Positions 1 through 16,686 of a DNA stretch of 24,744 bases are shown here, in pieces. Under the pieces are notes generated by a model, which ran no database searches, was not told the origin of the DNA, and worked only from the letters and a program-made list of their open reading frames with translations. The stretch's first letter is position 1, and the number at the start of each line of letters is the position of its first letter. The translations under genes were made by a program, and so were the position numbers. Source of the DNA: Reclinomonas americana ATCC 50394 (taxonomy: Eukaryota; Jakobida; Jakobea; Jakobida); contig AFZH01017329.1 of assembly GCA_048213135.1 (NCBI GenBank), positions 1-24,744 of the forward strand, in the 5' to 3' direction.

Positions 1-33
1 GTCGGCCGCCACGACGCGTCGCGTCGTACGTAC

Positions 34-88
34 GTCGGCGGCGACGACGTCGTTCGTGTAACGAACGAAGGACGTCGTCGCCGCCGAC
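34..88. repeat. Perfect inverted repeat (hairpin) at window end
   Basis: Positions 34-51 and 71-88 are perfect 18-bp reverse complements (arms beginning GTCGGCGGCG and ending CGCCGCCGAC). A 19-nt loop between them contains a further 6-bp inverted repeat (52-57 with 61-66). The surrounding 1-111 is almost only CG, GTCG and ACGT words and looks unlike any gene in the window. It may be a genuine structure or an assembly artefact beyond the adjacent dinucleotide tract. Confidence 0.7.
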
Positions 89-110
89 ACGTCCTACTAC
101 GCGTACGAAC

Positions 111-111
<1 letters not shown>

Positions 112-171
<60 letters not shown>
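112..171. repeat. (AC)n microsatellite
   Basis: About 30 uninterrupted AC units. On the minus strand it is a (GT)n tract just downstream of a candidate splice donor at 230 of the kinase gene, so it probably lies in an intron or 3' UTR of that gene. Confidence 0.95.
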
Positions 172-172
<1 letters not shown>

Positions 173-222
173 TCGAGTGTCAGTGCGCGTGGCACGTAAA
201 ATGAGAAGGGCGCTTCCCCAGA

Positions 223-2601
223 TCACACACCTTGTGAGAACTTGTCGAGGGAATTGAGAGCGGTGGCACGGAGGGCCAGCGTGTCGGCATTGAGTGGATC
301 GACGGCCAGCATCTCGTTGCAGGCACGGATTCGCTCGCGTGGCGAGTCCACAGATCCCGGATGCTCTGCGCCAGTCCGCACCGGTGGCACCACTCGTGGA
401 GTGACAGCTGACAGAGCGGACGCGGCAGCAGTTGTCATGTCGTACTTTTTGCGCCTGGTCACGGCGGCCTTGGGCGGCGCCGTGTCCTCGCCAGTCGTGC
501 ACGTCAGCTGTGAGAATGACTCAGCCAGCTGACGCAGCCGCTGTCCGAGTTCGCGGACGTCGGGACGATTCGCGGGCTTTTGAGCCCAGCACTCCTGAAT
601 GAGATTCGACAAGGCGCTGTGCAGTGGGAGGATGAGTACGGAGGAAAGAGAAAACGGACAAGTCAACAGGAACGCAACATGGGACACGATGGGGGCACGT
701 GTGGACGAGAGCCGGAGAGAATGGCCTTGCGCAACCGCTGCATGTCAGACTCGTCCGCAAACGGTTCCTCCTTGCCACCCGTCACAATCTCCCACAGCAC
801 GAGTCCGAAAGAGTACACATCCGACGCCGGCGTGTACTCCTGCTTCGCCAGTGCCTCGGGTGCCGTCCACCGTACCGTGGCCGACCGGCGCTTCGTCCGG
901 CGCTCCGTCTCGTCACGCAAGTACTGCAGACCAAAGTCGCTCAACTTGGGCCTGTTCTGCTCGTCGACCAGAATGTTGCGGCTCTTCAGGTTGCAGTGCA
1001 CCATCTTCTGGTCATGCAGGTACGACAGGCCGGCGAGCGCGTCGGCCGCAAACAGCAGCAGGTGCTCGAGACGCCACACATTCGACTCGAGGAGGGTTTG
1101 TAGGCTGCCGTTCTGCGCCAGCTCCAGCACCATGCACGTGCTTCCGATATCGTCGCACACGCCAAAGCACGTGAGGATGTAGGGGTGCGCAAAGCGTCGC
1201 ATCTCGGCGCACTCGCGCAGCAACTCACTACGCACAGCAATAGAGTGAGCACATGAAAAAGACACTGACTGACACGAGAGACGCGTGCACGCAACTTCAT
1301 CGACTCGCCCGACAGATTCTGGCACGCCAGCAGCTTGACGGCGACCGGCACGCCGTCCCACTCGCTGGCAAACACCTTGCCGTAGTCGCCGTAGCCGAAG
1401 CAGCGGCCGCGCACCAGATTGCCGCTGCCAATCACCTCAAAGGTCGCCAGACGACTGTACTCGTCCAGCGACTGAATGAGGCCCAGCACGGTGCGCTCGA
1501 GCACACCGGCGTCTTCCTGCCGCAGCAGGCGGCGCTCGGCCGACGACAACCACCGCCGCACTTCCACTCGCTTGGCCGGCAGCAAATCATCCTGCCCGCT
1601 GGCCGCCGCCCGCTGCACAATCTCCAGCACACGATCCAACAGGCCGCAGAAATCCTCATCGCCACGGCGCACATGCCGCGCCAGCGCCTGCAGCCGAATG
1701 ATGCTCCACTCAATCTGCACCAGCTTGTCGGTCTGCGACCACTTGAACCGCTCCGCCGTCTTCAGCAACTCGCCGCGCAGCTGATCAATGCTCGCCAACT
1801 GTGTCTGCTCCAGCAACGCCTGCCGCACATCCCGCAGCACCGCCGTCTCCTCGGCGTCCAGCAAGCTGCCGGGACGCATCACCTCCTCCATGAGCGCGAC
1901 AAACGCCGCTCGATCCTCCAGCTCATCGCGCTCATCCTCCTCCGCATCGACAAAGCGCGCGCGATGGTCGTCCAACGGAGTCCCAAACAGCGCCGACGAT
2001 GCGTACCACAACAGCGCCGACAACGAGCCAAACTCGCGCACAAACGACGAGCGCGTCAACGAATTGGCAAACCATCGTGGTGCCGTCAATTCGCCCTCGT
2101 CTTCCTCTACTGCTGTTGTTGTTGTCGCTGTTTCATGCTTGTTTGGTGTGGTTGGTGGTGTGGTGGTTGTGACTGGCCGACCGGCGGCGTCGAATGCTTG
2201 TGACCCGCTCGTCACAAACCGCGTGTGCTCGTCCACCAAGTGGAACGCCACACGCGCAATGTCAAATAGTTGTGTCAATGCAAGCAGCTCGTCCATTGAC
2301 ATTGACGAGGCTCTTGCCTCCATGCCTGTTTACCGAGAGAGAGAGAGAGAGGAGAGGGGAGGAAAATGGTTAACTAACAAAATAACAACATACTAACAAC
2401 GATATTTCCTGTGTGCGTCTTTTGTTGCTGCCGCTCTCTCTCTCTTTGTGTGTATGTGTGTGTGTGCGTACCTTCCAGGCTGTGTGAGACATAGAGAAGG
2501 CGTTGTGCCAGGCGCGCACACTTGCGTTTGTTGGCCAATGCCTGAGGCGCGAGCAACACTGTTCGAGTTGCCAGTTCCGGGACAAGTCGGATCAACTCCA
2601 T
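223..2601 (-). CDS. TKL-family kinase-like protein with MLKL-like N-terminal helical region; predicted pseudokinase
   Basis: Exons: 2601-2472, 2325-1296, 1227-679 and 616-223, with phases agreeing at every junction (about 700 aa to the TGA at 223). The first exon carries NKRKCARLAQRL, a motif like the N..C..L..R pattern of MLKL-type four-helix-bundle domains, and more predicted helices follow. The kinase domain covers about residues 345-605. It has a Gly-rich loop (GYGDYGKVF), the VAVK lysine, intact DFG (SDFG) and APE (TAPEA), and a TKL-like end (LIQECWAQKPANRPD). The catalytic HRD motif reads HCN, from an AAC codon at 990-992, so the catalytic Asp is replaced by Asn. A TPR-like segment (about 650-690) ends the reading frame. 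A good donor (CAAG|GTGTGT) at 231/230 suggests the gene continues beyond the window and that the TGA at 223 is intronic. Introns at 1295 and 678 use GTTGCG donors. Start chosen: the first ATG; an in-frame TAG lies 12 codons upstream. Confidence 0.82.
2326..2471 (-). other. Intron 1 of the kinase gene with AG and TG tracts
   Basis: The donor GGAAG|GTACGC is at 2472/2471 and the acceptor TAAACAG|GC at 2326/2325. The polypyrimidine tract before the acceptor is a (CT)n run. Splicing joins phase 1 to phase 1, connecting ..HSLEG to MEARASS. Without it the downstream exon would look like an independent start at 2323. Confidence 0.75.
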
Positions 2602-2746
2602 TATTTTCTGCTGATATAAAGACTACGCTGCGTGTGTGTGTGTATGTGTGTGTGTGTGTGTGCACGAAGCGAGTGTGTAGTGTGTGGTCTTAGCTCCTGA
2701 CTGCCACTGAAAAAACCGCGTATGCACCGAAAAACCGCATTATCGT
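2602..2746 (-). promoter_or_regulatory. LeuRS-kinase intergenic spacer with (CA)n tract
   Basis: Only 145 bp separate the LeuRS stop from the kinase ATG; both genes are on the minus strand. The spacer must hold the LeuRS 3' end and the kinase promoter. It contains a dinucleotide tract at about 2632-2664 and a TATA-like TTTATAT about 14 nt before the ATG, which is close for a classical TATA box. No AATAAA was seen. Confidence 0.4.
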
Positions 2747-9256
<6,510 letters not shown>

Positions 9257-10255
9257 TTGCTTTATCCATCGCCAGCTCTACCCAGAGACGACACGACCGT
9301 GGCAGTCAGTAATAAGCGACTGCTGGGGGAGTTCGGAAGTCGGCAACAATAAATCCCAATCAGTCTGCGTTGTGGTGACGAACAACCAAATAATGAAACT
9401 CACAACGAAGCAGCAGTCGCAGTGTACCAGCATCACAGTGAGGAAGACGAAGGCGAGACAGACTTTGATGTTCGGAGGAATTCATGCATGTGTTTTGGCG
9501 ACCAAGCATGCAAGTGGCGACATTTGACGTCCTCTTTGGCTTAATGCAAGGCTGCAGACGTTCCTCGCTCGCATCCTCTGCCACTTCGTCTCGTTCGCAA
9601 TGTCGCTGCGCGTTGCACGAATTGGTGCACTTGTACGCACTCTCAGGCTGCAGCATCGAGTGGCCTTGTATGCTGCCGCTGCTGTGGCTGAATCTCACGA
9701 TGCAGCGCTGAAGCGAAGCAGCAAGAAAAACATGTAATGTCTATGACCAATACGACCGTTACGACTGGATGACTTTTCTCCACTTTTTCCACAAAATTTC
9801 ACTGGGTGCCTGAGACGTCGGTGTGTGCCTCAGACAACTTCCCCACGCGCAGAACTCACACCCCCGTGAAGAAGCAACGAGGTGCGTCTCTCCCTCTGTG
9901 TGTGTTGTGTGACAGAGATGTGTGTGGAAAATGAGCAGGCACGAGAATTCGTTGTATTTTCCGGTTGTTGTTGTGGTTGTTGCGCGCGCAAGTGGTGTGT
10001 GTGCCTCTCGTACCCCTCGCTCTCTCACTCAGTCGCACGTGTGTAACTCACACACACTGTCTCGCTTGTGTGTCGCTCCCTCCTCTAACGCGTGTGCACG
10101 TGTTTTGTGTCTTGCCTCTTTGTGTGTGTGTTGTCGTTGTGTCCCGTGTTGCTCAATAAGAAGAGACATTCTCTCTCACACACACGCTTGACTGTGTCGC
10201 AGGCGCGCACGCACACGCACGCACACACACACAAACAGGGGCAGGCTGGTGAACC
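9257..10255. other. Intergenic region; no convincing gene
   Basis: It holds the 3' UTR of the FANCB-like gene and the 5' region of the next gene. An ATG ORF at 9484-9711 (75 codons, plus) and overlapping GTG-initiated frames on the minus strand match nothing I know and have no splice context, so I do not call them. From 9900 on, TG/CA-rich and pyrimidine-rich sequence leads to the next start. Confidence 0.6.
9348..9353 (+). terminator. Candidate poly(A) signal AATAAA
   Basis: Canonical hexamer 92 nt after the stop codon of the FANCB-like gene, in an otherwise non-coding stretch. Position and orientation fit 3' end formation for that gene. Confidence 0.5.
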
Positions 10256-13200
10256 ATGCGGACACTGCAGGATCTCAAGACTGTGGAAGTCATCAGGTCG
10301 AGAATGTCACGATCTTGACGTGCACGCGCGTGCTCGTTATTCACTCTTCTCACACGCACACACTTTCTCTCTCTGTTGCACACACACGCACAGAAAATGT
10401 GGTGTCCCCGGCCGCATTGTGTTGCACAAGGCGCAGCGGTTACGCTTGAAGGCGCTGGTGCCTCATATTGAGGTGCAGTAGTAGCTGATGTGCTGTCTTT
10501 TGTGCGTCTGTGGCTCATTTGCGTGAGCGGTGCACAGGACCCCACCAAGGACAGCGTGGTGGTCGAGGGCTCCAACGGCGAGAGCTTCAAGATCCGCGCC
10601 AAGTTCATCTGTGTGCCCGATGATCCAGTCCACACGGTCGGTGACAGGCGTCATCGCACGTGACGCGCACACGCCACACTCACTGCTGCGTACTGCCCAC
10701 AGCCACTCAACGAGCATCCACTGTGGGAGGAAATGGTGTGTGCCATCTCGCCCATTCGTGCAAGCACGCACAAGAAGTACTCGGAGAGCGAGAACCTCAG
10801 GTCGCTGCGTGATCTCAAGCGTGTCGAGGTCATTCGCAAGTGTGGTGTTGCTGGTGAGTCGCTTTTTCTTCCCCACGCCCTGGGACCGCAGCAGCGTACT
10901 CACTTTGTCTTTCACACACCACCCAACAGGCAAGATGAACTTCGTGCTCCGCTGCGGCCAGACGCTGACGCTGAAAAAGATCAATGTGGGAGCAGCGTCG
11001 GGCAACCGACAAAAGGACACGGTGACGGTGGAGATTGATGGCGCCAAGCGAATCCGCATCCGCGCCGAGTACGTGTGTGTGCCTGGCGACTCGAGCAAGA
11101 CTCCACTCAACATGCACCCACTGTGGCGACACATGATGGCCGAGGAGGATGACTTGCGAGGTGGCAGTCCGGCCAGTGCACGCTACACACCAGGCGGCGA
11201 TGCAGTGACTGTCGGTGCCTCTACCATTGACTCGTACTACTCGTCGGAGGGTGAGCCGCACGCTGTACCTGAACCGCCGCCCAAGCCCGTGCCACCCGTC
11301 GACCTCTACTTGTGGTACCTCAATGTCACCAACAAGCAAGTCTCGTCGGTGTTGCAGCTCTGTTGCGTGGCCCATCTCTCTTGCTGTTGTTGTTGTTGGT
11401 GGTGGTGGTGTGTCTCGCTTCTTTGGCACTCACAGACACGCACACGCCGTATAGTCACTTTGCGTGAGCTCGACGAGCTGCGACGGCTGCGTGACGCCTG
11501 GCACCAGGTCAACGGACTGCAGAGCCCGCTTGACGCCGAAGCCATTTCGTACTCGGAACTGGAACGCACCCTGATCCAGTCGGGCGAGACGGAGATCTTT
11601 GAGGATACAGTGCAGGCCATTTTTGAGGTTGTCGGCGGCCACGGTTGTGAGACGGTGAATCGCTCGTCGTTTGACTTGGCTTTGGCGTTTTTGTGCGCCT
11701 CGTCGGCCACGGAGCGCTACCGCGCCGTCATGTCGCTGGTGGTCGGCGACGCCAATCACATGGATCAGGAGCAGTTTGGTCTGTTCTTGCGCATGATGCT
11801 GGTGGACGGACCGGTGAGTGCGGGGGGGTTGTTGCATCCAAAAAGAAAACATGTCATACTCACCTTCGCCCACTCCATTAGTACACGCTGGCTTCGGTGG
11901 CCCTGGCATTGAGTGACGCGTCGTCGCCGGCGTTTGCCGCGCTCGAGAAGGTGGTGCTGACGTTTGAGAGCAACATTGATTTGCTGGATGAGTATTCGCG
12001 GGATGCGGCCGACGAGTTGTTTGAGGAGATCGACATGGCCGGTGAAGGCATTATCTCCACCGAGGACTTTTGGATGGTCTTCCGCATTGCCGACGAGTAC
12101 TGGGAGCAGGTACTGGCGACGCACAAACTGGTCGATCCGATTGTGTCGTCTGTTTACGTTGCGTGCAACTCCTCGCTGCTAGATATCTCTGTTCGAGTGG
12201 TGGAATTGACTGGGTGATGGTGATGGTGGTGGTGCAGGACTCGTCGTGCCTCGCTCGCGCTCTGGCGTCGCGGACTCTGGACCCCGTGTTTGAGGCCACT
12301 GTGTTTGACGACACGGCGGCAGACGACCAGCTCCCTCCTGGCGCTCTGACGGAGACCGAGGCCGCGGCCAAGCGTGAGGAGCAAGCGGCGCGACGGGAAC
12401 ACGAGAACCGTATGCGTGTCGAGCGGCTAGCAGAGCTCAGGCGACGTCTGGGCGACCTGGTTCGCGACTACAACTTTGGCGCCCCCACAGCACTCACCGA
12501 CATTCTGTTTGATCTCGAGGAGCTCATTGAGGGTGCGTGCACCGCTCGTTCCGCACTTTGCCATCATGTGTTTGTGCGACTCATGCCCACCCCTCCCTGT
12601 TTCTCTCTTTTTTTCCCGTGTGCACAGCCCCGCGCTCTGACTTTGAGTACGAGTGGCTGCCGTCGCAGCGAGCGGCGTATGTGAGTTCAGTGGTCAACAT
12701 GTTGCTGTCGTGCGTGGAGCCGAGTACGGCTCGCGCACAGCTCAAGAAGAGTGGCGACGACAGCAGCACCGCCGCTGACGCCAGCACCGTTGACCCGCAG
12801 CAACTGTCGAACTGGCCAATGATGCTCACGCGTCTCATGGTGGACCAGCGCCTGTCACGACGCGATCGACCAGTGTTTTTGTGGACGCAGCGCTTTGTGA
12901 TGCAGCTGATGCAGAGCGTGCGCGAGCTGTGTGAACCCGCACTCTTGACACGGCTGCAGACGGCGCTGGCCGACGGTGGCGCTGTGCAGACCCTTGGACG
13001 ACACCTCTTCCTCGGCCAGTCGGCCGTGCAGTGCCTCGAGGGTCTCCTCACCAATCGTTGCGCCTCTCTTGTTGTCTCGCATGCGGGAGATGTATGTCAC
13101 TGACGCGGATGAAAAATAGATCTCGGCAACCAGGTGTTGTGGGCGTCGGGTGGTGGAGCCGAGGATCTGATGAAGCGACTGGAGCTGTCACCACGCGGCT

Positions 13201-14206
13201 CCGACGATGCCAACTTGCTGTTGCGAGTTGTGTCGGCGTGTCTCTCGGGTGGCCGACCGTCGTCGGTGGTGACGGCGGTGCTGGCCCGCAGCGGCTTGCT
13301 CGGCTATCTGTCACACGACCTGACACACTGGTCGCACTCGCGGCGGTATCGAGCGCTGGCGCTCCTCAGTTCGTGGGTGTGCGGCGGCGAGGCGGCGTGC
13401 TTGGATGTGGCGCAGTGCGGCTTCATTTTGCCGGCGCTGCTGGAGCTGCTGAAGCTGGACGAGCAGATACCGATTGAGCCACTGGTGCCTACGGAGCCGC
13501 CGGCAGAGTTCACACTGGCCGGCGGCTCGCATGTGTACGAGGATCCGTACGTCAGCGACCGTGAGCATGTGGCGCACTCGATGAAGACGTGCTTCCACCG
13601 ACTGGCCTCCACGTACGACTTTGCGGAGCACGCGGCTGTGCTGCGTGTGCTGGCGACAACGATGCGATGCGGACTCGGCGCCGCCCAAGAGCTGTCGCGT
13701 GATGCCGGAGTCGGACGAGCGCTGGTCGCCTTTGTGCCGCACCACATGGAGAAGCGCACCGTCGCCACGCTTACCGAGGCATTTGAGGCGTTGCATTACT
13801 TTGCCGTGGCCAGTTGCGTTTCTACTGCCACAGCCTCTCTCTCTCCTCACTGACACTGACGAACCACAAAAAAAAAACGCGTGCAGATCCAGCGAATCAG
13901 AACGACCTGCTCGACGCCGACGTGTGGCGAGCAGTACGCGAGGCTCTGCAGGCGATGAATCACGCGGAGAGTGGCGTGGCCACCCATCGACTACTGTACC
14001 TGACGTGTTTGGTGTGCTACGCACTGGTGCCTCTGCTGGAGAGCGACGACGCGGCTGCGCAGGCCCGGGCCAGACGAGAAGCCATCTCCAACCACTTGTC
14101 GTCGCACCTGTCGCTGGCCATGCACGCCACCGAATTCGGCTCCGTCCCCGACAAGTTGCAGAGCGCCACCACCATCTGCTCCATGGTGCTGGGCACAAGA
14201 ATCTAG
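10256..14206 (+). CDS. Large unrecognised protein: tandem N-terminal module, degenerate EF-hands, armadillo-like C-terminus
   Basis: Eleven exons: 10256-10296, 10394-10472, 10538-10627, 10703-10853, 10930-11339, 11436-11813, 11882-12109, 12238-12532, 12628-13056, 13120-13812 and 13887-14206; 1037 aa, phases agree throughout. Residues 1-230 hold two copies of one module. Each begins DLKxVEVIRKCGVxG, continues through a KIRAKFICVP / RIRAEYVCVP strand and ends in PLNxHPLW. A Pro-rich linker precedes a helical region. Its segment FEEIDMAGEGIISTEDF looks like an EF-hand loop that has lost key ligands (Ala at loop position 3, Asp instead of Glu at 12). A basic coiled coil (TETEAAAKREEQAARREHE) and a long helical, armadillo/HEAT-like part follow (for example LWASGGGAEDLMKRLE, LLRVVSACLSGG). 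No enzyme motif is visible. GTTGCG donors occur at 13057 and 13813. It may be a cytoskeletal or signalling scaffold, but that is only a guess. Confidence 0.8.
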
Positions 14207-14353
14207 AGCGCGTTGTGCCTTTGCAGCCACCGTCCGTCTTCCCATTTGCCTCCCGTATTTCTTTCCTTCCTCCCGTGTATTCTCTCTCTCTCTCTCTTGT
14301 GTCTTGCTTCCTTAAGTTGCCTTGTCTTCCCTCTCTTTTTTTCACTCCCCACC
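14207..14353 (+). promoter_or_regulatory. Pyrimidine-rich 3' UTR/promoter region upstream of the snoRNA host gene
   Basis: It consists of long CT-rich runs between the preceding stop codon and the presumed host-gene start. A TATA-like CTTATAAC at about 14352-14359 could position transcription of the host gene. Pyrimidine-rich leaders are typical of 5'TOP snoRNA host genes, but no start site can be fixed from sequence. Confidence 0.3.
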
Positions 14354-14685
14354 TTATAACAGCCGTACTCGACGGCGAATGTAAACCGCCGAGCATTTTG
14401 TTTGAAGTCGCGCGCATGCGGGATGGGCGCAGCGCCTTTGCCCTCGCAATGGAAGTCGCCGCGCTTTTTGATCAGTCTTTCCCTCCTGGTTTCCGGTGGT
14501 TAAGACAAGGTTGGCTGACAGCGCCGAGGTCTTTGAAGTTGTGAAAGGTCTTGGAAGTTAAGTTTGCGCTTGCAAAAGTCCTATCATTTTTTCTTGCATC
14601 GCCGGTGAGCCAACCTCTCCCCCTTTTTTCCTCTTTTCCCTCCTCCTCCTCCCTTTCTCTGTGTTTATGTATGTGCTTGGGGTGG

Positions 14686-14767
14686 CCCTTATGATGGTAC
14701 ATGCATGGACTGAAGCGCACGTCACGTACGCTGCGCCTGGGATGTCATTTTTGTTTTTGCTGAAGGG
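14686..14767 (+). ncRNA. Box C/D snoRNA A (candidate SSU guide)
   Basis: C box ATGATGG at 14691, internal CTGA at 14710 and D box CTGA at 14760. The stem CCCT (14686-14689) pairs with AGGG (14764-14767). The segment before the internal CTGA (ACATGCATGG) is complementary over 10 nt to the conserved SSU motif CCAUGCAUGU near the 5' end of 18S rRNA. It sits in host intron 1. Confidence 0.6.
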
Positions 14768-15481
14768 TCGCAACCTCGCACCGTGCTGCGCCTTTGTCGA
14801 AAGAGAGAGTACTGCCCTCCCGTCTTCATTCGCCCTCGTCTCCTCTCCTCTCCTCTCCGCTCTGCTGCCTTGTTTTGTTGTTGTGGGTGTGGTGCTGATG
14901 CACATGCACATGCACATGACCTGCCACCACCAAACTTTGTGCACTCTTTTTTCTCTCCATGTGCGTCTGTGGGTCGGGGCGGGGCATGCCAACTGTGATG
15001 GTGCGTTGCCCGTGTGCTCACTCTGTTTTGCTCGACGCAGAATGCCGACTATGACGAAGACGTGATTATGCAACACGGACAACCACAACCGCACTTGCCA
15101 ATGTGTGCTGCGCGCCACGAGTGAACGCAATAAGGTGAGGCGCTGTGTGTGTGTGTGTGTTTTTCCTTTCCTTGTGCATGATGTACATGGCCGACCATGG
15201 CGTTTGCCACTCGCGTACATAACCAGCCCTCAGCGCTCTTGCTGTGTGCTGCTGGGTCAATTGAACGCGTAGATCCCTCATTCTTCCTCCTTGTGTCTGT
15301 TTCTCTTGCTCTCTGTCATCGTGCATTTTCCCTCTGCCCAAGTACTGATGTCTGTTCGGTTTTTTCTGCTGACCAGAGACGAGCGTGGCGATGAGACCAG
15401 GCTGCAGCACCGGGGTCGTCGACAGTGGGGTGAGTGTGATGCGTGTGTGCAGGCAGAGAGCCACTTTGCCCCCTCGTGTGT

Positions 15482-15571
15482 GTGCACTTCTTAGTGATGC
15501 ATTTTTACAAGCATATGAGTGATTCCTACGGGAAGTTGAGCACCTACCAAGATCTCTGAAACAATGTGCAC
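15482..15571 (+). ncRNA. Box C/D snoRNA B, U24-like LSU guide
   Basis: C box GTGATGC (15494) and D box CTGA (15556). An outer stem is formed by GTGCAC at 15482-15487 and 15566-15571. The D guide ACCAAGATCT pairs over 10 nt with LSU AGAUCUUGGU. The D+5 rule points to the C of AGAUC, which I recall as Cm1437 of yeast 25S, a U24 target. Confidence 0.75.
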
Positions 15572-15748
15572 CACTTCGTTGCTGCTTGACGTGCACTGTG
15601 AGAGAGCGATGTGATGTCTAATGAGTTTGTGTGTGCTGATTGCAGGATATCCTCGTCAAGTGCCTCTGCACGGGCCACGACATGTATGACGAAGAGAGGT
15701 GAGTGTTGTGGGAAGAATGTGTGTGTGTGGACACACAAAGCGGGAGAG

Positions 15749-15838
15749 ATTGCATCGGAGATGATTTCCATTTCTAAAGACACGACTCGAAAGAAGTATG
15801 AGTGATCTTTACTAGTTTCAGCCTTATCTGAGAGCAAT
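15749..15838 (+). ncRNA. Box C/D snoRNA C, SSU guide (snR41-like site)
   Basis: C-like box GAGATGA (15758) and D box CTGA (15828). Stem ATTGC (15749-15753) pairs with GCAAT (15834-15838). The guide AGTTTCAGCCTT (15814-15825) matches SSU AAGGCUGAAACU over 12 nt. D+5 selects the first G of the AAGG, the site I recall as yeast Gm1126. Confidence 0.8.
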
Positions 15839-16046
15839 GCACCGTCCACAAGGCGTGTTTGTGGTGTGAAGTGACACACGTGCTGATTTGTGTTTTTTTC
15901 CGCTTGGCAGATTATATTCGTGCTCCTTCTGTTGTCGCAACGGCCACTGCTCGCTCTCCCTGTCGAGGTTTGTGGAGGGCAGTGTTTCCCACCCTTTTTG
16001 CCTCTTTTCTTTTCCTCTACTCTTTTCCCCTTCCTCCTGTATGTGT

Positions 16047-16127
16047 GTTCGAATGATGATAACGTGCTGCCCCAGTCTTAGGGTTGATGCTGATACAGCT
16101 TGACATTGCACGTCAGTCTGATGGAAC
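16047..16127 (+). ncRNA. Box C/D snoRNA D, double LSU guide
   Basis: C box ATGATGA (16053), D'-like CTTA (16077), C' TTGATGC and D box CTGA (16118). Stem GTTC pairs with GAAC (16124-16127). The D' guide GTGCTGCCCCAG pairs with LSU CUGGGGCGGCAC with one G-U; D'+5 falls on a G near yeast Gm2288. The D guide TTGCACGTCAG pairs over 11 nt with LSU CUGACGUGCAA. Confidence 0.82.
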
Positions 16128-16358
16128 CTCCTTTGTTGCTTTCCTTGCCGTCACACTTTCTTGGCTCTCCCTCGCTCTCTCTTTTTGTGCCGAAAGTGTT
16201 TTGGGGACGCTTGGCACTTGTTTTGGTGTTGACGGTGTGGCTGACATTTTGTCTGCCACTAGGTGTGCGTGCCGGCCCTGTGATCAGCTGACGACATGCG
16301 AGGTGATGGTGAGTGTGTGGATAGGAGTGTGTGTTTCAGCGTTCTCTTTTTGCCTGTG

Positions 16359-16438
16359 AGCGAGCGTGATGATAGTATTATTGTACTCCGAGAGATTCGT
16401 CTTGATGATGTCTTACAATCCTACTCATTCTGATCGCT
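16359..16438 (+). ncRNA. Box C/D snoRNA E, SSU guide (Am541-like site)
   Basis: C box GTGATGA (16366), C' TTGATGAT and D box CTGA (16430). Stem AGCGA (16359-16363) pairs with TCGCT (16434-16438). The guide TACTCATT gives 8 nt against SSU AAUGAGUA. D+5 selects the A of AAUGA, which I recall as Am541 in yeast (snR41). The pairing is short, so the target is less certain than the snoRNA. Confidence 0.75.
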
Positions 16439-16618
16439 TATCTCTTCTCCTCGTGTTTCGTGTTCCTCTCTCCTGCCTCGGGCGCTAACAAGCTGCGTAC
16501 GCAGAGAATGCCACGCGTTTTTGTCGCCACCATCAGTGTTGTCGCTGCCTGCCGTACACCAGTGGTGAGTGTGGTACTGCATGTGGGAAGGAGAGAGTTC
16601 CACCCGTTTTGTGTCCGT

Positions 16619-16686
16619 TGCCCGTGATGCAATTACAATTATCCCTGGCTTAGCGAAATCGTGCTGATTTAAGAGCCACTGAGGCA
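16619..16686 (+). ncRNA. Box C/D snoRNA F
   Basis: C box GTGATGC (16624), D'-like CTTA (16649) and D box CTGA (16679). Stem TGCC (16619-16622) pairs with GGCA (16683-16686). The D' guide TTATCCCTG matches LSU CAGGGAUAA (9 nt). The D guide resembles SSU UGGCUCAUUAAAUCAG but lacks one base, so it would need a bulged A in the rRNA. Confidence 0.68.

Noticed and set aside
9484-9711. 75-codon plus-strand ORF
   Set aside because: It has no homology I can recognise, no intron structure and average composition. Chance ORFs of this length are expected here.
14416-14544. ORF starting MRDGRSAFALAMEV between the 1037-aa gene and the snoRNA cluster
   Set aside because: It is short, has no recognisable domain, and no splice continuation supports it. 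It is more likely part of the host gene's first exon.
15169-15290. C/D snoRNA in the second host-gene intron (ATGATGT at 15179)
   Set aside because: No CTGA lies within a plausible distance, and no terminal stem or rRNA match was found.
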